Source of the DNA: Prinia subflava
Lineage: Eukaryota; Chordata; Aves; Passeriformes; Cisticolidae
Assembly (NCBI RefSeq): GCF_021018805.1
Contig: NC_086253.1
Span: 9,488,735-9,552,734, forward strand
Direction of reading: 5' to 3'
Length of the DNA: 64,000 nucleotides
Within the stretch, counting starts at the first letter, position 1. Every line of letters begins with the position of its first letter. Position numbers and translations under genes: made by a program. This document shows positions 50,250 through 61,900 of the stretch, piece by piece. Under the pieces are notes generated by a model. That model searched no databases, was not told where the DNA came from, and worked only from the letters and a program-made list of their open reading frames with translations.

Positions 50250-50750
50250 AAATCCTATAATGGCTTGAGTTGGAAGGGACCTATAGCTAGTTTCAAGCCC
50301 CCTGCCATGGGCAGGGACACCCTCCACTAGACCAGGTTGCTCAAAACCCCATTCAGCTTGGTCATGAACCCTCCCAGTGCCGGGGGATCCACACCTTCTC
50401 TGGGCAGCCTGCACAAGTGCCTTCATCCTCAGAGTAAAGCACTTTTTCCTAATATCTAATCTAAACCTCTCCTATGTCAGTTTAAAACCATTCCCTCTAG
50501 TCCTATCACCCTGTGCCCCTGTCAAAAATCTCTCTCTACCTTCCTTATAGGCCCTTTTAGGCACTGGAAAGTGCTCTTAGGTCCCCCCAAAACTTCTCTT
50601 CTTTATAAGAAAGGCTGAACAGCCCCATAGCAGAGGTGCTCCAGCCCTCTGAGCAATCTTCATGGCCTCCTCTGAACTCACCCCAACAGGTCCAAGCCCT
50701 TCTTTCCTTGGGGCCCAGAGCAGGATGCAATATTCCAGGTGGGGTGCATT
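50250..50750 (-). mobile_element. CR1 LINE 3' end, truncated ORF2 remnant
   Basis: This is the clearest transposon in the window. Read on the minus strand, the element enters within the end of the reverse-transcriptase ORF: around 50,700-50,745 the translation contains HLEYCILLWAP, matching the conserved H-LEYC-x(3)-WAP signature near the C-terminus of CR1 ORF2. It then runs through the rest of the ORF and the short 3' UTR to the GTTGGAAGGGACC-type 3' end (plus-strand reading TTGAGTTGGAAGGGACC at about 50,264-50,280). The reading frame is broken by indels, so it is dead. Only about 0.5 kb of a full element of about 4.5 kb remains, the usual 5' truncation. The 3' boundary lies close to 50,250. 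The 5' boundary (about 50,750) is where similarity stops and is less certain. Confidence 0.95.
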
Positions 50751-53373
50751 TGCTAAATGACCAGAGTCATGCAGCATCAGTGCAGCTAATGCACCTTTTG
50801 TCACAGTCACAAAGATGTGAAGTACATTCATGCATTTTTGTTTTAATTTGGGAACTGAATACTATCAGAAGTCATTCTCAGAAGGAAAGGTAAGACCCCA
50901 AAGGATCCCCAAACCTCTGGAATATATAATTGAGTAAAACTTTCATCGCCTCCCAGGCTGGGTTAGTGTGACAGGGGTAAGCTGTCTCACCAGAGCACAT
51001 TAAGTAATCTTTTGAATCTGGATAAAATATGAGAGATGTCTCTATAACGCATTATGATCAGGCAACCAAACTCCCTGGAGTTATCTTAAAATATACCTGT
51101 GCACCTTCATCAATCTTATTTTGGAAGTATTACACCATTTTTCAAGATTTCTGAGCTTCGGTTTGTGTATCAATTAGGTCTAGAATCTCATCCATTTTCT
51201 CTGTAAGCAAATTATTGTAACCAATGGCAAATTCTGCACTAGAGACACGCAGAGAAGTATTTTGGGTTTATTAGAAATGACTGAGTCCATGGCAGGCACA
51301 AGTGTTAGAGTGTTAAAAGACAAAAAAAGATGTGGTTTTTAAGAATACCCTAAGCAGACTCAGCCACACGTAAAAACTGCTTGCTTGGAACAGTGAACAG
51401 ATCAGGAATAATAGTGCCTAAAACAGAATCAGGAATACAGAGAAATTATTAAAAAGTATGCCATTAATTTATGTGAGCTTTTCATAAGAGTGCAGGGTAT
51501 TAGAACTGCAAACCATTCAACAGAGCAGTCAACAGAGTTTTAACTAGCACCTTGTTCATGGACATAGAACTACAGCTGTTTCCTAAAGATTTTTCTCCTT
51601 TATTTCCTGCTCGAGGGCAATGGGTGCTGCCCCAGCCCAGCCTGTGGGTCTGAGCTGTGCAGCTGCTGCCTGTCTCCTCTTCCCATTTCACCATTGCTCA
51701 GCACATCTATTTGGAGCAGAACTAAAGTGTTTGCTCTCCAAGTGAACCCAGAGGAATGCAGAGGGAATGAAAGGGCCAGCAGGACTCTGCTCTGAGCAGT
51801 GACCGTGCAGTGCTTGAGGCTGTTTTCTCTTACATTCTTCCATAACTTCTATAATACATTTATTTGGTTTTAACTTCCCAAAGATTTGGGGGTGGGCCAG
51901 TGTGATCTGTGGGTGTTCAGTTGTGATGGAGGGAGTAGTACAGAAAACTTTTCAGATGTAATTCCTTCACTTCAGAGCATTGATTTCCATTTATCATCCA
52001 TTTCTCCTCCTCCCAGCTTCTTTCACTAAGGTTTTCCTTCCAGTCTCCCAATTTGCCAGGCTGTCTGTAGCTCATGGCTAACTCCTAAAATGTATTTTTC
52101 TGTCTTATCTTCTTTTCCCCATTTCTCTCCTCTGTCCATTGAATGATGTCTTCAAGGGAAGTACTGTAATCCAGAAAAGTTATTTTAACTTTTTGGAGGA
52201 TCTGTCTTCTTGTTTACACACCTCATTGCAATTCCTGTCTGCCTGCTGGGCTGCCTGTACTGGAAGTACCACCACATACCATTGATTCCCTGGATCCTTC
52301 AGAAGAGTTTGTTTATTTAGGCTATTTTGTTGCAGCTGAATTCATTTATCAAAGACAAATGCTAAACCATAGATTAACATCTGTTAAGAATTTCCTGGGC
52401 CTGACTGATAAAATGATTAAGGAAAAGAAAAGATGTTTCATGATGGTACAGAAAATGCAAATGTTAATTTTAGCAGATCTAAGATCTAAAGCTGAAATGA
52501 AATAACATTTTAAATGGCCAAATTGAATGAACTGAAAAATGCACCATCCAGAAAACATTCCATCTGACTCCCAATTGACATCTTAACTAAATAATTTTAG
52601 TAAACAAATAAGAGAGAATTGAAAAGAAACAGATTGAAAAGGAATGAAAATATCTGTATGAAGGCTGAACCACATACTCTTATGAGCTACAGCTGATATC
52701 AGAGAAAAGCCATAATTACTACACAAATCTCTCATACTCATCAAATGACTGGAAGATCTGGCAAAACAACTCCTGATATTCCAACTTCCACATTGCCATA
52801 GAAGGGGGATGTTTCCCATGCTCTGGTTCTTATACAGTTATTTCATTGCCACTCTGATTTTCTTAATCCTCTGATGAACAAACTACTTTGCAAACATTGT
52901 GATTTCAAAACCCTTCATAGTTAAAGAAACAAAAAGAAGACCCACTTTGACAGCCCAGAGAAACTTTCTGTGATTGCAGTGAATTCTTTTAAAAGCCTCA
53001 CTGGCTGTCCTCATTTCCCAGTGCCAGCACCATGCCAATGTGCAAGCCATGGATATCTGTGTTTCCTTACAGCAGGGTCTGATCATGCAGTCTGTGTTCA
53101 TGAAACAATTTTATTTAATTTTCCACTAGCTAAAGCAATTCTCTGTAACTTCAAGCTTTGTTTCATTATTTGAAAAATTAGGTACTATTGACCACAGGCT
53201 GGCAGAAAACCTGTCAACATTTTTAGCTGCTTTTTTTTTGTGAAACTGGCAACATCTTTCCCTTTTGAGGCTGAGATTCTTCACTATTAGAGAGTTTTCT
53301 ACAGAAGGGAAAAGGCACCTTTCTCTCTGTCCCTGAACTGCTCATCTCTGCCCTGACAGTTCATATTCCCTTT
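50751..53373. other. Non-coding DNA, no gene seen
   Basis: Unique-looking sequence without recognised exon, RNA gene or transposon. Open frames are at most 78 codons and show no recognisable domain. Confidence 0.55.
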
Positions 53374-53375
53374 AC

Positions 53376-53407
<32 letters not shown>

Positions 53408-53517
53408 ACACATACACACAGACACACACGTATGGGGAAGATACAGATGTATATATATATATATGTATACATATTTTTTATATATATACACATATATATT
53501 TATATATCTATATAAAA
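53374..53517. repeat. Compound (TA)n / (TG)n / (CA)n microsatellite
   Basis: Alternating TA and TG dinucleotides (about 53,375-53,408), a CA-rich part (53,408-53,430), a short non-repeat bridge, then further TA and TATG tracts to about 53,517. The region is self-complementary in several registers and so prone to cruciform formation and replication slippage. Short open frames over it are repeat artefacts. Confidence 0.92.
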
Positions 53518-55567
53518 GATAATGCTTGCTTGATGAAGAAAGTGGATAATTGTGTTAGTCTGGCATGATGGTTGGTGTTGTTCTGTACCTGGTTTTCACT
53601 TGGGATAATGCACAATATTTAGGGAGTTTTCCTTCCTGAAATTAATAGATGTAGTTGAGTCATTCCATATTCATTTATTTCTAGTTCACTTGTAAACAAT
53701 TTAGAGCAAAAGCAAACTCTGTATTCTGGTATTCTGGGATTTGTCCTAAGATCCCAAAGGCCTGGTCTGCTGGTACTGAAATGGAAGAGTTTCTCCCTGT
53801 CTTCCACAGCCATGCCTACAGCATCACGGCCCAATGGAAGCTCCCCCAAAGGCTTTTTTCAAGCAGCACATTTTCCCTCTGAGGAGAATCCCAGTCAGAC
53901 CTTCTGGGAGCAGAGAGCAGCCCTGCATCTCCCTGGGCGAAGCAGGAGCCCTGCAGTGCATGTCCCACAGCACAGGTGCCTCCCACGCCTGCAGCCACAG
54001 CCACGCAGGGCTGTCACAGCTGCATGTCACCACCCCTGCACCCACCCTGCAGCTCTCCCTGCTGTGCTGAGCCCCGTTCCTCCCGGGAACTGAAGCACTG
54101 GAGCTGAACGGGGCAGTGCTCCAGGGGGAAAGAGCACAGGAGGAATAAAGAACAGCTCCTCAGCAGAAGGGTTTGGCTGCTCCCTTCAACATCAACCCAG
54201 GTGTAATATATTCTGCTCTCAACAGCTTTAGTACCCCAATACATCAAATCTATCCAGCTTTGCTTCTACTGGAGCTCTTTGCTAGAAATATTCTCTTTAA
54301 TTTCATTTTTAATGCTTGACCACTGAGAAGGATGAAAAGAACAAGTTCACTGTCTTTCACTATCCTCCTCAATGAAGCCGATGAAGATTTTTTTCCATTT
54401 TTATGGCTTAAAAATTACCTAATAAATCTTTATAGACTGAGGAACAGTAAAAGCTCTCACTCTCTTTTAGGCAGAAAAAACCCCCACATACATGAGGATA
54501 AATTATTGAGTTTAATATATCTCACTTCTCACTAAATAATGTTAGCACACTATTCAGAGAAATATTGGAATAAAAATGAATGGAGACCCATTATAATATT
54601 ACATACAATTTGTCTGATATATTTAATCATCTTTATGCCTTCCACATGATGAAATAAAAGTACTTTCAGGGGAGAATCTTGATGACAGTAATACAGGTAA
54701 GTGGTAGGTCAAAACCATGTTTCTACCCTGAGTTTTTGGTCAATAGATTTAGTGCAAATACTTTTTTCAATTTATTCTATGCAGAGCAAAGAGATTTTTA
54801 AAATAAGATATTAAGGTGACAATATACCAAGAGTGGCTTTTTTTTTTTTTTTGTAGTGACTTCTGCAGCTTAAAACGTTGACTGCAATATGCTTTGCTGG
54901 AAGATCATAGTTAAAAATCAAATATTTACAAAAAATTTACAATCATTTATACCTGGATATAGTGAACATCCCTCCATTTTAGGTGAAAAGACAAAATCAT
55001 TATATTTTCCAGTGTAATACCTGCTGAAATAGCCATGGTTTCTGAGATTATTACTATATCTGGTCTCATTTTGATGTTCATTAACTATTTTAAAGTATTT
55101 TTAAAGTACTGAATGTTTTTTGAGAGGCTTTTTCAATAGATTTTGGTAAACAAAATAAAGTAAAAATTGCCTACTTGCTTTTTCAGATACTTTCAACTTC
55201 GATGATAATCAGAAAAATGCCACAGTTAATTTCTACACACGCCTTCACTGATGATACCATTCCTCCTTCTTCCTGAGAGAGTGTGTCCATTTACACACCC
55301 ACATCCAATTCCACACAGACTATGCTTTGGATTTGGGCTTGTTTGTTTTTGGTTTTTTGGTTTTTTTTCCTTCTTTGGAAAGGAAAGGAGGAAAGGAATT
55401 CTCCTCTGCTCATCCCTTGCCAGACAAACTTCTACTGGTGGAAACCCCTGAGCAAGGAGAGGAAGGTGATTTTCAGACCCCTGGCTGAAAGGCTTCTCTT
55501 TGAGAATAAAAAGTAGCTCAGCCAGGGGACTAAAGGCAAGGAAGCAAATCCTTCGAAGTAACATTTG
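53518..55567. other. Non-coding DNA with a GC-richer patch
   Basis: About 53,800-54,130 is GC-richer and follows a strong acceptor-like sequence (TTTCTCCCTGTCTTCCACAG, ending at 53,809). A 93-codon frame opens at once with ATG at 53,812. The product is rich in Pro/Ser/His/Arg and unrecognised, and several other frames are open over the same bases, so it is left uncalled. A T15 tract lies at 54,838-54,852 and a T/G-rich tract at 55,345-55,375. Confidence 0.5.
54838..54852. repeat. Poly-T tract, 15 bases
   Basis: Uninterrupted T run. No adjoining retroposon on the minus strand was recognised. Confidence 0.85.
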
Positions 55568-55574
55568 GGGAGGC
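55568..55574. repeat. Target-site duplication, left copy (GGGAGGC)
   Basis: GGGAGGC abuts the LTR start and recurs directly after its end at 55,898-55,904. Seven bases match. The real duplication may be 6 bp with one extra chance match. Confidence 0.88.
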
Positions 55575-55897
55575 TGTCACCTTGATTTTGAAGACTTTTC
55601 TAAGCCTTTTGTAATGTTCTTTATATTGGAGTCAGAAATTTTACCTTATCACACTTTGTACTATAAACACTGGCCATGTTTTGCTGTCTTTCATTGTTTA
55701 CATATTTCTAGGTGGGAGGGGAAAGGTGATTGACAATTGGCTTGACCAATGTAGATTGAGAGGTGGAATTCCATCCTCCAATCCACAGGCCCCATAGGAA
55801 ATGTATAAAACTGAGTTTTGTAAATAAACTCATCCCCTTTTTCCTGCTTCGCTCACCAGCGTGTCCTCGTGTGATTCTTTCGGTGTCCACTGTGACA
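55575..55897 (+). mobile_element. Solo LTR, 323 bp
   Basis: Starts TGTCACC and ends CACTGTGACA, so its tips form a perfect 6-bp inverted repeat (TGTCAC/GTGACA). It is flanked by matching GGGAGGC copies. A TATAAA box at 55,804-55,809 and an AATAAA signal at 55,823-55,828 lie in promoter-to-polyA order and set plus orientation. The sequence after the signal is C/T-rich, as in R-U5. No retroviral coding sequence adjoins it. The 6-7-bp duplication fits a class II (ERVK-like) integration, but the exact family is not known to me. Confidence 0.9.
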
Positions 55898-55904
55898 GGG
55901 AGGC
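55898..55904. repeat. Target-site duplication, right copy (GGGAGGC)
   Basis: Identical to 55,568-55,574, directly after the CA end of the LTR. Confidence 0.88.
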
Positions 55905-58900
55905 CAAAGCAGAAGATGTCTGGAAGTCACTTCTTACATTAGGATCACTGCATTAAAAAATCCATTAATAGTCTTTGAGGCAGGGAACAGAACTCAAAAT
56001 AGCACCTCATTCTCCAGATGACAGGCAACAAAATGGTTACTGGTCTGACAGAAAAGTATTTACCTAAGAGAAACCTCTGCCAGAGGATCAGAGTACCAAG
56101 CACCTCAGAACCTCAAAGTAAAGCTAGAAATAAATTGGCAGTCATTGATTTTAAGTAATGAAATCCATATTCTCTTAACACTCTACCATCCTTTAGAGGG
56201 AAGCAGATTTAGACAAATATTCCCTATAGAAAATCAACAATACCACTGTGGTCAGCAGGAAAATATTTCCACAATGCTCTGAAGGAAATCACTGAAATAA
56301 AACCTCTTTATACAACCAAAATAAATATGTTTGAATGTTTCAAAGAAGAATCATATATTCTGGACTCGGGGCTTGATTTATTTGCCTAAATTTTGGCAAC
56401 AAAGGCCTGAATACAGTGCTTGTGTAGTAACTGCAGGTTAACCAGGTTTTGTTCTGGCATCAGCACTGGCTCTAAAAATCCAGGATTAGACAACTGAACT
56501 GACCCCTTTGTCTTGTCCTATTTGAAGATGAAAACAACAACTGAAAAGTCTCAAAATATCTTAGAAAATCAGCATTCACAATTTTAACTCAGCAGTAGAA
56601 AATAAGGACTTTTCATTGGTAAGGTGACTGATTTTTTACTGTAGACAGCTGAGTTCCACAATATTGAAAGATGCAGATTAACCATAACCATATTCTTTGA
56701 TTAAGATACTTGGACAGTAAGGACCAGGCTAAACACATCATTTACAGTAGGAAAATATCTCTTATTGTCAAACATTTTGTAAAGACATTACATGAATACA
56801 TCTGCATCCACTTCTCTTGTCTGCCATGCTTTTCTTTCTCCTGAAGAAATAAACTGTCCAGATTATTTTAAAGAAATCTTTCTTCTTAGTGACTCCAAGC
56901 TTAAAACATCTCTTTCAGTAATTGCAACTATCAAGAAATTTGTTTTAGATTGCAGGGGACATTAAGATGTCAATAATTAAACACTGCAAGAACAGGAATT
57001 TTGAGTGAAAATGGCTCATAAAGCATGCTGCTCTCTATCTTCAAAATATTTTCAAATTATTTTCCAATAAATTCAGAGGAGTTATTGTTTTATTAATTTA
57101 ATTTTTAACATGAATGCAAGAGATTCACAAAAAGGATTATGGTTTTACCCAAAGGAACATCAGAGTTCCAGGAATAATTTATTTGTACTTATTTATAGCT
57201 ATTAGCAATTCTGAGATTCTTTATTTTTTGATAACTCACAGATACATGTTGATGAGTGTAGGATTCCTCTAAAAAATTGATTATGTTTACTGACATTAGA
57301 AATGCATTGCTTTCTGTTTTGATCAATATTCATTCTCCTGGAACTTCAGATTTTATTATTTGATGAATTCTCCAAGCACCTTAATGTTTTCAAACCCAGG
57401 AGTATTGAAAACTCATAAAACAAATGTTTGCCTCACCTTATGTTATCAGGATCAAATACTGAAGATACTTGAATACCATTCTACTCTCTTCAAGGTATTG
57501 AAATCATAAAGTAAAGTACAGCCTGCTGACATTTTCACTGGTTTGTTATTCAGTGTGTTCCTTGTGCCTTTTGAAATATGACACAGTGGGACACACTCAA
57601 CTGAAACTCACCATCAGCTTCCTGAGCCATCCACAGGAACACAACTGGTTTGTCATGTCTATTCTAAAATATTTCTCTTTATTCGTTCTAATGGTAGATA
57701 CAGATCTTTCCTTACTGGTCACCAATGAGAAGCACTGGAAATATGATACTTTAGGGCAGTATGTCAAGGCTATTGGAATAAACCTGCAATAAAAAGATAT
57801 GTTGGAAATAAAAAGAGATATGGCAACAAAAATGGCAGTCTGACTCTTGCTTTTAACAGTGAATGTAAAATATGGGTAAGTGTTCTTCATTTCAGCAGAA
57901 ATCAATTCATAAATACATGGACACAAATCATGAGCATTTGCAAACAAACATTGCCTCTTTTCCAGGAGCTGGGAACCTCAAGTGCAATGAATGATGCTTT
58001 TCATATTCCAGATCAATATATTATTTATATTTGTTTTGTATTCGCTTCCAAAATCAATTAGGACTTCAATACCATTAATAATATTACAAGGGTGCATGCT
58101 CAGTCACACAATCTGATACTTTTATCTGCTCTTGAAACAGTTCCTTGAAGTCTCAAAGCTAAAAGGGAAGATAACAATCAAATATAGATTTTATCAGTAA
58201 TGGAATGGTCACAAGACTGTCTAGAGGAAGTCATAGCAGAGGCCATATTATTTTTTCCTATATGTATGGACTATTAAATATTCCTAGCAATTACTGACTG
58301 TTATTGGAAAGCCTGAATTAAAAATATTCTGTTGTAACCAGCAAACACTAGGGGATGATCTCCAGCATCAGACAAGTCAGTGCACACCCCTGTTCCCTTC
58401 TGGGGATTACAAAATGAACTACAACCAGCTGGCTTTCCCACTCTTCTGTCTCTTCAGTGCTCTCCTTATGTCTTTTAAAATATGTCTCACATTCAACCAA
58501 AATCCAGTGGTACTTAGGTTTTGCAAATCCAGTCTGCACTATCGATCTCCAGAATTACATTAAGGAGGAATGTTTGCTGCTTTATTATTCAGCCATGAGT
58601 TCTGCCTAGAGAGCAAAAGCTTCCACCTCCACCCTCCAGAGAAGACAAAGAGCCACAGTCTGGGTCTACCACAGGCAGCAGAGTTCTGGGGGCTCAGCTG
58701 CTGCTTTGGGATCAGGAAACTGCCCAGGCTCTGCTGTGCCTCCTGTTTGGAAGGGATGTGTGGTGTGTGTGCACACCTTGGGGAGCAGGAATTGGGCAGC
58801 AGCAGAGGCACCTCCGTCAGCACAGCAGAAGGTACCAGGGTTATCGGCACAAAACCAGCATGGGCATCATTATTGACCAGTTTGTCACTTTGTGGAGCTC

Positions 58901-61900
58901 ACAAAGGGCTTTTATCTCCTGGCGCTTGCTTCAGTATAAATCAGGATGAATCCTGTTGACCATTGTCAATTTAGGCTAATATTAACCTGGAACAAATGTC
59001 TTTATCAAGCCTCTTTATGTATACTGAGAGACAGAGATTTGTTGTTGTAATTACATTTTTTAAAAGATGTGAGTTGCATAAATCTCATAATCATTTCCTC
59101 TGCCTATAATGGCTGTAATCTGCAGTTCAAGAAGATTCCTAATTAATATTAATTCCCACCCTGTGGAGCGTGTGTTTTGGCAAGTAATTAGGTCTGAAGG
59201 GATGGCCAAACACACTGATCTTCAAATTTTGAACAATTTAATTACAGGCTTGTTTTCTGCATGGAGCTGCATAAGACATGAGTTTAGCAGAGAGCATCAG
59301 TGCAGTCCTGCTCCAGAGGCCAGAACAGGAGGGGAGCAGGGCAGGCTGAAAAGGCTTTCTGCCAAAACCACTGGATTCCAGGGGAAGCCAAACTATCAGC
59401 TGAGGTGAGTGACTACCTGGAGGCTGCTCAGACTGCTGAGTTTGCTGCAAATGCCTTCCTGAGAGGAGCTGACTAACAATGAAAACAGAAAGTAGCCACT
59501 CAAAAGAATGCTTTAAATTTTAAAGGGGTTCTACAACAAAGGAGCTGCCTTTATCGTGGATTTGCAGAATAATTTTGCATGACTCTGCACATGAGAAACT
59601 ACCCTCTTTACTCTCTAAAAAATTAAGTCCTTTCTTGGATTGTTTTAATATTTTTTCCTAGCATGTTTTACTCATCTAGCTAAAGCTGAGGCCACTTGTA
59701 AGCACAAGTTACTGTTCTAAATAAGGAGGAAACCTCCCCTGTTCTAACCCATCACTTATTAGCAGTTTCTTTGGTGCCAGATAATGGGATTTTCACGGAT
59801 AGGGGGAGTTCTGAACCCTCCACCCACTCTTTTTAACACATTCTAAAGAAATCGTGAAAATTAGCACCAGTAAAATCATGTTACACGTCTCACTCAAATT
59901 TTCAGAGATGAAAGAGAATCCAAATTGTTTCTGCCCAGTCAGAGGTGCCAAAAAAGTGCTCCAAGTACCAGAACAGAATTGCTAATTTTTCAGTGACATA
60001 AGTGATAAAGAGTGATAATACAGGCAAATAGTTAAATGTGTAATGATTAGTAACAAATGCTTTATAAATGATTAAATGTGTTTGCATAGGTGCTTCAGAA
60101 TGGCCTTACTTGTAAATTCTTTACTTACAAGCTGAGAGTAATTGTGGTGCATTCTTGCCAGGATTTGCACCTGCTGGAATTACTAAATATAAACAACATG
60201 AATCAAAACATCTGACTGGGGTCATAACAATTAAAGATCAAGAGAGGAAAAAAGAATAAAGTAGTATTCCTATGATGCATTGGTATTTCCTCACAGGATA
60301 CTGTCTGCCTGGTCAAGCATGCTCACAGACTTTGATGGCAAAATCAGTTACCTGAATCTTACACCTCTATCAGAAGCAGAACACAAATAAGGCACTTTTA
60401 GTACTGTGCTGAACTGGCTCCCATCTCCAGTAGCTGCAGTAACTTAAATGATCGAGGACTGGCAGCAGTTACCAGAGGTTTCTGATTGATTATGGTCTTC
60501 CTACTGCTAAACAATGATTTCAGTGAGTTATGCCTTTTAAATCTCCTGAACTTTCTGTGAACTTGAAATCAACATTTGCTTTACATGACAGAAAAATAGC
60601 AGGCTACAGTACTGCTGCCAGTCCTGCTGTGCATCTTTTTTGAGTTAAACTGTTCTTATTTGGAAAAACCTCTGTTCACCACATTCAATAGATAATTTGT
60701 TCCTAAAGGTACACTGTAATTTTTGGCATAATACCTGAGATGATTTCCATTAGCCTAGATAACACAGAGCATAAGCTACCACACACTGAGGATGTTGAAA
60801 AAAGTATAAGATCAGAAAAAACACAGTACTTGAGTCCATACTCCCCAGATGTTTTGTGAAATGAAGAAGGCATGAAAAGAGTGATTTCATCCCTCCTTCC
60901 TCTCCTGTCTCTCTCTTTTCCTCTCTCCATTTCTTCCTCACTTCGGATTTCTTACTGGTAAACATGAGTAAGAATGAATTACAAAAATTAAGAAGTAATT
61001 ATATGACACTTTTTCTGCTTTGTAAGATGCTTCTAATGAGTCATTTTACTTAAAAACTTTGCTGAATCTTATTTATTTGTATTTACTGATTTGCCATTTC
61101 TAAATATAAGGTCCCATTCATCAAAACATAGAAGGAGATGCACAATTTTAATTAAACAGTGGAACTCAAATCCAAAGCAGACAGTAAAACGTCAAAGGCA
61201 TCTCTTTGACTTGTGTTCTCCGGTGGATTGCACAAAGTGTATCGAGAGCTAATGCAAGAGCAGGGAGGTAATGCATTCTAGAAGTCACTGCTCCCAACTC
61301 TCTCATTCCAAATTTTGGGCTCCTTTTGGGCTATACAGTTTTTATAGAAGCTGGAAATATTCTCGAGTCATATAAGAAGGGCAGTTCTTGGCAATATTTC
61401 AACTCCATGTGTGAGAATTACTGCCATTTAATATCAAGCTGGAACAAATGAACATGTTAAGGAAAAGAGTAATATTGTTATAAGGCTTTTACTGGTCCTT
61501 ACTAGCATGTGACATCAATGATATGTTGAGTTTACAAATACAGATACAGCGTCTGTATCAAGGCTCATTTGACAGTAGTGAAAAGTCTTTTTGATTGAAT
61601 AGTCCTTTTTTGGAAGGACATTTTTCCCTCCAAATTTAATAAGTGAAGAAGTGCTGGGTCTCTGCTGATAGCATTACTATAAATCATGTACCTCATTTCT
61701 GTATATGACAAAATTTACAGACACTGGATGCATACAAACATCAATTATACACAGCCAACAGGAAAATGAAAAATCTGAAAATATTAATAGCTTTAAAATG
61801 AAGGATGAATAGAATACATAAGGACAGACTTTCAATTGTAACATTCAATTAAGCTTTCTGATATGGCAGAAACTGTATGTGACACTATACAAAAAGAATG

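Noticed and set aside
58560..58959. Overlapping 129-codon (plus) and 96-codon (minus) frames
   Set aside because: Open on both strands in a GC-richer patch, which is expected from low stop density. No known domain.
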